Shown one piece after another: positions 23,618 to 34,500 of a stretch of DNA of 64,000 bases (its first letter is position 1; each line of letters starts with the position of its first letter). The DNA comes from Acanthamoeba lenticulata. Its lineage: Eukaryota > Discosea > Longamoebia > Acanthamoebidae. Under the pieces are notes generated by a model. It was not told the origin of the DNA. It worked only from the letters and a program-made list of their open reading frames with translations, and searched no databases. The translations under genes and the position numbers were made by a program. The stretch spans positions 32,621 to 96,620 of the forward strand of contig NAVB01000336.1 in NCBI GenBank assembly GCA_002179805.1. The letters run 5' to 3'.

Positions 23618-24861
23618 CTACCAGCCCATGAGAGACCGCACCTGGCCAAGCAAAAAGGACGCGAGCTTCCGCTGGCCAACGATGTTGCGGTGATCGAGGC
23701 AGCCATAGTCGGCAGGGTAGGCCAAAAGCGCGGTAGGTATCTCCACGAAGAAGATGCGCGCCCGAGTTTGGCGCAACAGCAGCTGCTTGACCGCTTGCTG
23801 CACGCGAGGGCACGGTGCGCGATCGTTGTCGGTTGTGCCGCCGCACAGGGCAATCATGGTCAGTGGGGCTCCCGATGCTGTCGTCGAGCGGTAGGACGAC
23901 AGGATCGTCTCCACCATGTGCACGTAGCCGTTTATGAACTGCTCATCAGACGGGTAAGGCCACGCGTAGTAGTCGTTGGTGCCGAGCAGGAGGACAACGA
24001 GGTCCGGCACCCAGAGGGTAAAGTTCCAGCTGCTGGCCGAGTCGGTGGCAATTGCACGAGGCCAATAGAGGGGCATGGGTCGTCGCTCGTGTCGAAGAGG
24101 CCCAGTGCGTTCTTGACGACGCCCTTACCTGACCAGGCCTCGATGTGGTAGTCGGCGCCCAGCCACCGGCTCACCGTCGCAGCATAGCCCTCCCAGCAGT
24201 TCTCGTATGACTCTAGACCCCACAAACACGTCCACGAGTCTGCCCCCTCGATGCCGAAGCCATTGCTGTCGCTGTCGCTGAAGAACTCGATTCGTCGCCG
24301 CGCCGTGGCGGGTGGGGACACTTGAAGGGCACTGGTGTGCTGAGCACGGGCGGTGCCCTCTGCTGCCACGTTCTTGGTGTACACTGCGAAGCCGTAGAGC
24401 CGTAAACGCGACAGCGGAAGGAGGCCCTGGAGCGCAAAGTAGGAGGCCTCGGTGACCTTGACCAAGGACACGTTGAGCGAGTGGGTTGCGTTGCCCTTCG
24501 GCTCGGGCAGCTGATACTCACGTAGCTGATCATCCGTGAGGAGCTTGTTTCCTCCAGCGCTGCCTGCCGCCACCTGCTGGTCGTTGTAGAAGACGAGGAA
24601 GTCGTTGTGGCCGCCCTCCATCACCACGCCTACTCCAACAATGGTAGTGCCGGTAGCAGCAGTGATGGAGACGTTGAAAGTCACGCAGGGCCAGTCAGCC
24701 AGCACTACAGGGACGCCGCCCTGGCCGGTGCTCCACTCGTATCGGCCAGCGCCAATCCAAATATTGCCTTTGGGCTCCACAGGCACGTACACCCGCTCAC
24801 CCCACACAAACGTGGTAATTGTGAAGAAGATGACAAGGAGCAGCAGAAGTGGGCCCTTCAT
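23618..24861 (-). CDS. Secreted SGNH/GDSL esterase, CE2-like, with an apparent 1-base frameshift
   Basis: ATG 24861 gives MKGPLLLLLVIFFTITTFVWG, a clear signal peptide. It is followed by a beta-sandwich-like region (RVYVPVEPKGNIWIGAGRYE), as in carbohydrate esterase family 2. SGNH blocks follow: FFSDSDSNGFG (block I, the serine usually in GDS), WSGKGVVKN (block II Gly), VVLLLGTNDY (block III Asn), and a C-terminal DYGCLDHRN holding the Asp/His pair. Family 2 esterases deacetylate plant or cell-wall polysaccharides. The frame breaks at about 24077: upstream sequence reads GLFDTSDDP, and downstream the family-typical MPLYWPRA continues one base out of register. I see no intron that repairs this without removing conserved block II. 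The stop is at 23618. Either one C is missing from a C run in the assembly or the allele is damaged. Confidence 0.75.
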
Positions 24862-24976
24862 CTTCTTTCTTTGATTGAATAAACTTTTCTTTTTAAATTT
24901 TCTCAGCTGGCGTGCAACGCGCAATTTTACAAAATTTTTCGGCGCCACTTCCGCACTGAGGAAGGAGCGAAACAAG
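24862..24976. promoter_or_regulatory. Shared divergent promoter region, SGNH esterase / sphingosine kinase
   Basis: Only 115 bases separate the two divergent ATGs. The sequence is AT-rich near the esterase side (TTGAATAAACTTTTCTTTTTAA region). No classical TATA box can be assigned to either gene. The promoters must overlap or share elements. Confidence 0.5.
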
Positions 24977-26709
24977 ATGTGGCTGTGGGTGGGCCTAGTC
25001 ATGGCGGCGGCTTCCGTCGCTGTAGCCCTTTTCTTTTCCCTCAAGAAGCGAAATGAGCTGGAGCAAGAAAGTCGAGCAGTCGCAACGCCGGTGCTGGGCT
25101 CAGAGCAGTGGGCAGGCAAGAGAGTTTGCGTCGTGGTGAACCCCATAGGTGGCGCAGGACACGGCAAGCGCGTCGTTGAGCGTGTGCTCAAGCCTATGTT
25201 CACTAAAGCCGGGCTCCTAATTGACCTCATCGGTTCCTCCTTCCGCATTTCTTTTTATTTTTGAATTATTGGTATGAGTAATCGATTTATTTATTTGCCC
25301 CTTCTTCTTTCCCTATCTGTACAGAAACCGAGTACAAGGGCCACGCCCATCGCATTTTGGCCGAGGTAGACCTCACCAAGTACAGCGCCGTGCTCTCAGT
25401 GTCTGGCGACGTATGTAGCGCTCTCGCACGGCCACCCAGGATCACTCACTGATCAGCCCACAACAGGGAATGTTGCATGAAATGGTGAACGGCCTGTGGG
25501 AAAAGCACAGCTCCTTTAGCGACCTCCCGCCGCTAGCGACAATCCCGACCGGCACGGGCAACGGTACGGGTTCCCTTAACTTGTGTGGAAAATGACCGGT
25601 TGGCAATGACTCTTGACCGTCACTACCGCACCAGGCCTATGCACGAGCCTTGGGGCCAGGGATCCTGTGTCTGCCATGCGCATGTTCCTTCAAGGTACTC
25701 ACATCGCCAACTGGTTTCATTGAGCTCAACCACTCGTAATGATGAACGTTTGCCCACAACAGGCAAGGCAAAGGGCTTGGACATGATGACCGTCACCTCA
25801 CTCGACGAAGAGAAGCGACCACTGCCCTTCGCTGACCGCAAGCTGGCCCTCATGTCAGTGCACTGGGGTGCGTAGCCCTCACTTGAGGAAGAGATCCGCC
25901 ATACCGCTCTCTGCTCATCATCCTCTTACTCGCGTCTGATTTTTACCTCCACGCGAATGCAGGCTTGACTGCAGATTTCGACACCCTGACAGAGCTGTCC
26001 TTCAGGAAGATTGGCAACATGCGGTTCCTCATCACCAACATCATCGTACCCTGGTTGCTCATCTACCGGTAGCGACACCAGCTTTCTTTTCCTTTATTTA
26101 TCTCTTGCCTTCCTAACACTTAGTCTCAGGGCCAAGGGATACATGGGCCGTCTGTCGTTCGTGCCCTACCGCAACGAGCACACGGACGCGCGGGGCAACT
26201 ACAACCACAAGAACTACGACGGCGTCAACCATGACAAGGAGCACCGGCACCAGCCGCCCACCCCCGCCATGCTCGGCGACAAGGCGGCGGATGAGGAGGA
26301 GTGGGTCGTGATCGAAGACAAGTTCTTCACCCTCGTGGCTGCCACTGTCCCTTACCTCGCGCATGATGCTTGCCTCGCGCCCAGGGCTGACCTGACCGAC
26401 GGTTACATTGGTGTGACCTCCTTTCTTCTCCTCGCCTGGTGTCTTCTTCTTCTTCTGAACGAAGTTGCAGACTTGTTCGTGGTGCGTGGCCAGAACCGAG
26501 GCGTGCTCAACGAGATCCAGGCCTTCCTCAATCTGGAGAACGGCAAGGTGGGTGAACTGCCCTTCGTGGAGTACTTCAAGACGAAGAAATTCTTCGTGGA
26601 ACCGTTGGACGAGAGCGACTGTGGCTTCTATTCCGTCGATGGTGAACTCGTCAAGGCTCACCCAATCGGAGTCGAAGTGCAGCCCAGCATGGGCCGCTTC
26701 GTTTACTGA
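24977..26709 (+). CDS. Sphingosine kinase (DAGK-catalytic family), membrane-anchored
   Basis: ATG 24977 begins with a predicted N-terminal membrane helix (MWLWVGLVMAAASVAVALFF) and a basic stretch. The conserved lipid kinase blocks follow: C1 VCVVVNPIGGAGHG; ETEYKGHAHRIL, with the codon split by the first intron (exon 1 ends 25232, exon 2 starts 25325); C2 SVSGDGMLHEMVNGL, the nucleotide-binding GDG; C3 ATIPTGTGN; C4 LGARDPVSAMRMF and FADRKLALMSVHWGLTADFD; and C5 near the end (YSVDGELVKAHPIGVEV). The stop is at 26709 after MGRFVY. Sphingosine kinases phosphorylate sphingoid bases to make S1P. In this family the YKGHA and VHWG-x-x-A/V-D-x-D segments mark sphingosine rather than diacylglycerol kinases. 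The MSH4 stop on the other strand is only 33 bases away. An S1P lyase lies at 48-50 kb. Confidence 0.9.
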
Positions 26710-26742
26710 GCCGGCCTACTCGACGATTCGCCAGCCGCCGAT

Positions 26743-29166
26743 TCACTCTTCGCGCTGCGTGGCGAGATACTTCTCCTTGAGGTTGATCAGGTACCGGCGC
26801 AGCAGCTCTACCAAACACATTTTTGCATTTTAGCGATGAACAGCTTCACCAACAGGAGCAGTAAAACCTAGTCCCGTCGTATGACCAACAAAACAAAGAG
26901 GGGAGGGGGAGTTACCTGGCGGAAGAGTCGAAGTCTTGAGGTTCATGAGCCGCTGCACGAGCTGGTTCAGGGCCCGCCACTTCTGGGCCTCCTTCTCGCG
27001 TTTGGCGGTTTCGCTCTCCTGGAGCTGCTGGTGAATGTCTTTAGCCGCAGCAATGGCGTCCGCCGGAAAGCCGGCAATTTCGGCCAGCACAAGGCCAAAC
27101 TTGAGATCCGTGGGACCTTCCTTGAGCGTGTGCATGAAGGTGGGCCGTTGCTTCAACCGGTCTTGCTCCACTTGCAGATGATAGTTCTTCACGTTAGGGT
27201 AGATCGCCTCGAGGTCCGCGAGCTGCATGAAGTGCGTGGCACACAGAGAGTAGCTACAAAGAAAAATGAGTGAGTGGGCGCGACCTCAGCTGGCTCAAAG
27301 GAGAGGGCAACATACGCGCGTAACGAGAGGAGGTATTCACTAAAACATGGCTGAAGTGAGAAACCTTGATACGCTTCATGATTGAACGAAGGGAGCTAAG
27401 TGTTACCAGATGGCCCAGGCGATCGATGCTCCATCTAAGTAGGACGTGCCACGCCCCAACTCGTCGAGGATGATCAAGCTGTTGTTGGTGGCATTCTAGA
27501 AACAACAGTTAGCTTGTTCCGCACTATCAAGGCCTTACAACGCGTACTTGAATGATGAAGGCCATCTCTTTCATCTCTACCATGAAGGTGCTGGACATAG
27601 AGCATATGAGCCGAAGTAGAAACCGAAATCAAGAGAGAAGGGTGGTTTACCTGCTGTGTCTTTCCATGCAGTCACCGGTCCCAATACGAGTAAAGAGGCG
27701 ATCCACCAGACGAAACGAAGCGAAGGTAGCTGGCACGAAGCATCCTTGAATCAACGTAAGATGCGTGCTGGAAGAGGAAGAAGAGATGTGGACATTTGTA
27801 CCAACGTGGGCCACTATCGTGAGAAGAGCGACTTGCCGTAGGTACGTCGACTTTCCTGACTAGATGTGCTAGAGAATGAGAAACTTCTTGATTGAGAGAG
27901 CTATGAAGGCGTAGCGCACCATGTTCGGCCCAGTGATGACGTGAAAGTTGGACGTCTCCGTGATGTAGGTATCATTCTGGTGAAGGAGTAGATGAGTCGA
28001 CGACAGAGGAAATGTGAGAACAAAGTACGTACAGGAATGAAAGGGTCTGTGAAGAGCTTTTCCACAAGCGGGTTCCTGCCCTGCTTGATTGCCAGTGGCC
28101 CGTCTATGGTAAATTCAGGACGTACTGCACGACCAGCAGTGAGGTAAGCTGCAGTACTAGCAACGACGTAGGACAACGAACCGCAGGATGGCGTCACGGT
28201 CACGTATGTGGTGAACGAACAAATCTGCACGAACCAGTTAGAGCGACAGCATCAGGTAGGACGCCAAGCCACATACCATGTCAATCAGGGCTACAGCTTC
28301 TGCGATCTTGTAGATGGAGCCGATGAACTTGCGGATCTCGTTAAGGAGGTCTTCAATTACCCTGAGAACAGCGAATGAGCGAAGGCTGAGGAGCTATTAC
28401 GCTTGGCGTCTTACCTATCCGTCAAGAGGAAGATCTCATTCATGCTCTCATTGATGCGCGAGTTGAGAGAGATAATAGCCTCTGATAGATTTTGTGTCAA
28501 TACGGAGCCTTCTACACCTACCAAGCGGACGTACCAGTGGTGAATGTCCACTTCTTTCCTTTCTTGACTACTTGCAGAAACTCATCGGGAAGGTGATCTC
28601 CATCAACGATAGGACAACTCAAGTGGTGACCACGTCGCGAGTTGTACTCGCCTCGCACCCGGTAGCGACAGAACTCCTCTCGATGCTGCTTGATCAATAG
28701 CTGCATATCTACGACAAGACTGATCAGTGGAGGCGGTCGGTGAGTGAGAGTTTGTACCTTCGGAGGCTTCGGTCCAGCTCTTTCTAGCGACATCCAGCAA
28801 GCCTGATGCGAAAGTGAGCTAACGGCGATGTGACCACCTGAGAGATAGTACGACGCACCATGAATGCCAGGCTTGACGGCATACGCGAGCTGTTCCAAAT
28901 CGAGTCTTGTCAGTCTCTTGTCGCACTCTGGTTAGCCTGTAAGTACCTGATTGCGCATCTTCACCGTGTTTTTGACGTAGATGGCATCCTCGCGTATCAC
29001 GTCTTCCACCTTGGCTTGCAGCGCCTCAATGTTTGGGTCTTGAAGATTGACGAGAATGGCTTGAAGAAGAGGGTTCTGACAACCCTTCAGGGCTTCGGCT
29101 AACGTAGGAACTGTTTCCAACGTGTGCTTGAGCTCCAACTGGTAACGAGCAAAAGTGATTAGCAAA

Positions 29167-29202
<36 letters not shown>

Positions 29203-31060
29203 GAGGGACTGGAGATCAGCATACGATATGGACCAAGTTAGCGCGAGTCGTCTGCAGGCTTGTCTTCTTTGGAATCTTCACGAGCTGCAACAAAAGACTA
29301 TCTAAAACCAAGACGAAGTCAGCGACCATCACGTACTTTACGGGGAGCGGAGTGATCGTTACCAAGATCAAGAAAGCGCCCTAGAACAGCGGATACCTGA
29401 AGGGTGTGACCCATCAGATAAAGCCACTACATTGCAAGCAAAACTTGCGCGTACATCAAAGAACATGCGCTCATCACCGAGAAACTCTTCAATGCACTCC
29501 AGTCTCCCAGTGGCGGTGGCGATATCTGAACGTAGGCTTAGTAAAATTGTGCTCGTGGATGGTAAGGTGGGCTTACCGGAAGGCGGCTGCAGGAGATTGA
29601 TACGCAGAAGGCGACCTAGCGTCAAAGCTTAGCGCTGCGTAAAGTAAGTCCAATGGCTCAGGCGTACCTCCACTGATAGTCTGAGGAAAAGTCGTTCAGT
29701 CAAAGCCCTTTCTAAATAGGGATGAGTGGATTACCTTGGTGTGATTAAGCACATCGAACAGCGAGTCTTTCGTTTCCTTCGTACGAGCGTTGATCACTGC
29801 GAACTGTGGTGAATTCGTCTGAAGAGCAAGAACTTAGAACTTAGAACGCCAACATACCCACTTCAAGATTCTCGAGGCTTGCCGAGTCAATCTGTGTACG
29901 TAAAGTCTGTGAGCATGCTCTAAGAGCTTACCACAACAGTCAAACACGAACCATCATCGTGCCGTCCACGGGCTTGTAGTGAATCTGGAAAGCAGAAACG
30001 GTGAAAAACCACGCCAACCGGCGCTAAGAGGAGCAGATGGCTTGGTACCTTCAGACTGCTGGGTGCGAACGTAATGTGCTGGATGAACTCGACTAAACGC
30101 GTAAACATAATCAGTCGAGTACATACGCGGAGCGAAGGCACTGCCTCGTACCATACTTGATCAGGGCGGCTTTTGAAAGCGTAATCGCCATGATCAATCA
30201 GGTGACGCACCGTGGTAGAGAGAGGGGAAAAGAGGGAGTAAGATGTACCTGCGGAAGCAAGAGCCAAGTACCTGCATTCACGAAAGGACACAATCAGTAA
30301 AGTGCGAGTTAGACTTCAACTTAACGTTTGGACGTGTACTTGGCCGAAACTGAGTGCTCTATGCTGCAGTTCTCGGGAACTACAAGTTTGGTAACTGCCT
30401 GAGCTCCGCTCGACTCAGAGAAGTACTTGCGGTTCACGCTTATGACTTCAGTGTCTGAGGTAAAGCTCAAGGTCATAAGCAATTGTGCTTCAACGAACGT
30501 GCACCGGTGCCGTACTTTTAAAGTTCTGCTTGATCGCCTCATAGAGCTCCGAGTCAATCGCCGTGTTGGGAAGAAGAACCTACCCTCTGATGAGTGCATC
30601 CATTATCAATATAAAAAGCGGGAGGTGTACCTCTACAGGAGCGTAGATGGCCTACACCACAAGAAGAGTGAGTTGAGGCTCCTGGAGGATGCATTTGAAG
30701 AGAGCATACCAGTTTTGAAGTAGTGAAGGAATAGCTCTTGGAGTCCGTAAACTGGGTAAGTAGTAGTTCGGGCCGGCGTAGGTCCATGATGGCAAGTCCT
30801 ACCTCCTTCATTCTGTTCTCTGTATCGAGCACGTGAGCCATCGCGATCATACTCAACGCCGCATACACAACGGAACGCGCACCGCTAACCGCGATCACGT
30901 AGAGCTCATGTCTTCCGCTACTGTGTGGTGTGCCACCTCTACTACTCCCAGTGCCAGTTCTCGTTCGCCGAGGCAGTGCTCTGGGCGTAAAGGAGGTGTC
31001 GTACTTGGGCTCGTCCGCGAAGCTACTGGTTGTTGCACGTACTCCTTCAGCCGTCTTCAT
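26743..31060 (-). CDS. MSH4: MutS homologue 4 (meiotic crossover factor)
   Basis: The start is ATG 31060 and the stop 26743-26745 (end [21 protein letters not shown], matching the MSH4 tail pattern). About twenty short exons follow the MSH4 order: [20 protein letters not shown] (N-terminal domain), [109 protein letters not shown]. An intron splits Walker A: GPNM ends near 27922 and the next exon restores [13 protein letters not shown] near 27840. [29 protein letters not shown] and [14 protein letters not shown] follow, then Walker [14 protein letters not shown] at 27448-27481 and [15 protein letters not shown]. The N-terminal mismatch-recognition MutS-I domain is absent, as expected for MSH4. 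MSH4 acts with MSH5 as a sliding clamp that stabilises meiotic recombination intermediates. MSH5 is not in this window. Confidence 0.92.
29167..29203 (+). repeat. (GA)n tract in an MSH4 intron
   Basis: A GA dinucleotide run lies inside a minus-strand intron of MSH4. On the coding strand it reads (TC)n and provides a polypyrimidine tract. Confidence 0.85.
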
Positions 31061-31515
31061 TGTCTGGACTTGAACAACACCAAAAGCAGCTGCCTCGCGA
31101 GCGCAAAGGCTGCCCTCTGGTTTTCATCTTGCCGGCGCCTCGACGAAGGAAATGGTTTGAAAAATATTTTGAAAATAGTTGATAATTAATTAGCGTCCCA
31201 AGGCACTAAGGGCGCTCAACAACCTCTTGTCGAGGCTACCTGGAGCTCACCTAGGCAAGGTGCCCAGAGGCAACGAAAAAAGACTTTTTATTCGTAAATC
31301 TTATGTCCAGTCCCTCCGGCTTGCCATCTGCAGGAGGACACCGAAGCCAGCCGAAACCTGCCCTCATTGTTGTCAGTACGTGTGCTGTTGGGGGGGGGGG
31401 TCGAGCCTAGGACACGAAGCGATGTAAACCCTTTTTCTCCCATCCAGAAAACAAGACAAGAGATAGAGCAAGACGTGTATCATCCAAGGACAAACAGCGT
31501 CAGCAGCCCAACCCT
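31061..31515. promoter_or_regulatory. Divergent intergenic region, MSH4 / tandem kinase-SH2
   Basis: This 455-base region separates two divergent genes. It contains an AT-rich segment (about 31150-31195) and a G run (31390-31399). No reading frame resembles a gene. It should contain both promoters. No clear TATA or initiator motif can be assigned. Confidence 0.5.
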
Positions 31516-34500
31516 ATGGAAGACCGAATCACTGGAAGTGACTCTGAGCAAGAGGAGGTTGTGGCGGAGCCTACATCGATCGGGACCTTGAAGAAAGAGA
31601 AGGAAGTTAGGGCAGGTAGCCCCGACGGAGACAGCTCCAGCGACTCAGAAGTCGAGGAGAGGCGAGAGAGGCAAGAGCCTCCGATAGAGGAACGGCCCCC
31701 CACGACAACCCCGCGGCCTTCATCCACCTCTTCGCCGGGTACTGTTACACCGCGCAGTCGCTCCAACACCGATATTCAAGGTTCTGGAGCCGTTTCCATT
31801 ACTGTTTCCAAGAGCGAGTTCTCTCTTGATGACTCCTGGTGGATCGACTACGATGAACTCGAGCTGGTTCGCCCCCCCCTCTTCCCTCTCTTCACTCTTT
31901 TTTATTGTGTCGAAATATGTCAACTATGCGAGGCGAATCACACTCCACTGAGCTCATCTCTTGAAACCACTGGCGCATGTAGGAGGACAAAGTGAGCGAG
32001 AGCGCCACGGCAACCGTATACCATGGCGAGTACCGCGGCCAAGAGGTGGCCGTTAAAATCTTCAATCAGGAGATGATTAACAGGGAGAAGCTCGTGAAAG
32101 AGTTCCAGATGATAAGGTAAAGCCACTCACATGGTGCGAATTGAACTCAGGAGCTGACACACGTGACATAGCTCCATTCGCTCGCCTCATGTTGTTGTCT
32201 TCTACGGATTGTGCCTCGAGCCCCACGTAGCGGTTGTCATGGAAAAGTGTGCCTACGGCTCGCTTGATGAGGTGCACCTCCTCGCACTCCGCCAGCCTTG
32301 CAGGCGCCTCACCATTAGAGTACAAACTTGGAACTTTTTGTGCAGGTTCTGGCCAATCACACGGACCTTCAGTTCGGTTGGGATCGGTTCTTCTCTCTGG
32401 CGGAGGGCCTCATCGGAGGTCTCAACACCTTCCACAACAACAAGCCGCAAATCCTCCATCGCGAGATCAGGCCCCAGAACCTGCTCGTATGTTTGCAGCA
32501 ACTTGTTCACCTTGCATACTTTCCCAACACCCTTTCTTAATTGCTCGTGCTGTACAGATCAACAGCGACTGGAAGCTGAAGTACGCTGACTTTGGTCGTG
32601 CCCGTTACAACGAACGAGTGCGCTCTACCTCTTTTCCCCCATTTCCCCCTTGTTTGCTCGACACTAATCTCGAGGAACGCGTCCTTATCTAGGGCGATGA
32701 GGCGCTCAAGACGCAAACGCTTGACTCTGGCATCGAGAACGTGGCCTACACCGCTCCTGAGGTGTACATGGAGGGCTCCTATTCCACCAAGTCCGATATC
32801 TACTCGGTGGGCTTTGTCATCTGGGAGCTGGCTCATCGCATCGTCAAGGGTACCCGCATCTACCTCGAGTTCTCTTTCGTTAGGGTAAGCTCGAGCTCAT
32901 CGTCACCGTGATGCAGGTGAGCACGAGCCGCCCTATCAAGACTTGGTCAAGGAGGGGCTCAACTCGTTCCAGATCCTGCGCAAGACGTGCATGACCGGTC
33001 TCCGGCCGCCCATACCCGACAAGATGCCCGCCGCGATCAAGGACATTATCACCACGTGCTGGAGCGAGAACCCTGACCAGCGACTCTCGGCCAAGGGTAC
33101 ACTTCTGTTTTGTGTAGCCGTCATTCTTAACCATTCATTTTATGTTTTGTCTAAACGGTTCTCTTGCGGTGAACAGACCTGTGGAAGAAGATCGTCGACC
33201 TGCGCAAGGAGTTCAGGAAATCGCCCAACAGCTGGTATGCGGCCAAGAACGAGCGCGAGGAAGAAGAGGACGATGAAGACGAAAACTCGAACGAGCTCGT
33301 GAGCCCGCGTGGCACGATGGGCTCGCACCGCAACCCGAGCCGGTCGGACAGCGACGAGACCTCCATCGTGCTCGAAGTGTCGTCCCCCAGGCGGTCGACC
33401 CGCAACCACGGCTCGCTCAAGAAGGGCAGGCTGCCCACTGAGAAGGAGACTGAAGCCAAGTTCCTGTCCGAGGTCGAGAAGCGCGTCGAGGAGCGGCTCA
33501 AGCAGCAAGAACAGGCCATGCGCAACGAGCTCATGCAGCAGTTCCAGCGCACAAGCGTGATCACTGACAAGGAGAAGGTCCTCGCCGAGATCGATCCCAA
33601 GCAAGTCGTGAAGCACTTTTCCGTGGGCAAGGGGTACGCTGTCTGGTAGTAATGGGGGAGGTAGGTGGTCGACCTGGACGCCCAACTGACACCCTGCTTC
33701 ACGTCCGGCAGAGCATTCGGTGAGGTGTTCAAGGGCCTCCTGCACGGTAAGGAGGTGGCCATCAAGCAGCTGTACGTCAAGGACAAGCTCAATGACGAGC
33801 TGCTCAACGAGTTCAGGACGGAGGTCCAGATCATGATGTACGAACGTCGTATCAACACCGCCTTCCCATCCTGGTGGCTGACTGTGTGCGCGCTCTTGCT
33901 TGTGATGCAGCACCCTCCGACACCCCAACATCGCGCTGATGATGGGCGCCTGCACACAGCCGGAGAACTTGATGATCATCATGGAGTACATGCACAACGG
34001 CTCCGTGGATGGCCTCATCCATGGCAAGAAGAAGAATTTCCTCTCCCTTGAACAGCGCATCCAAATGGCCCGCGACTGCTGCCTTGGAATGGTGCGTGCG
34101 GGCCTTCACTCCCCTCTCCCTAGCCTCTTTTCCTTGCCAAAGCCTTTCGAGTTGACAAGTGTCGTTGCGGCTCCCTTTCCATGCCACGACGATCGACGAT
34201 CATCAGAACTGGCTGCACCAGATGAACCCTCCGTTCCTCCATCTCGATCTCAAGCCGGCCAACTTGCTGGTGGACAAGAACTGGAACGTGAAGGTTGCCG
34301 ATTTCGGTCTCTCCAAGATCCAGTCGGGCAAGGACGACGACGGCATGGCTGGCGGCTCGCCCTTCTACATGGTACGTGGTCTTTTGTTACTTGTTTATTT
34401 TTTACCATTTATTTATTTATTTATTCTTCGCTTTAGGCGCCCGAGGTTCTGCTGGGCCGTGGGTGCGACGCAAAGGCCGACGTCTACAGCTTTGGCATCT

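Noticed and set aside
23932..25248. A 438-codon minus-strand frame running upstream past the esterase ATG to 25248
   Set aside because: The part upstream of 24861 lies opposite the sphingosine kinase start and shows no conserved features. The signal peptide at MKGPLLLLL fixes the real start.
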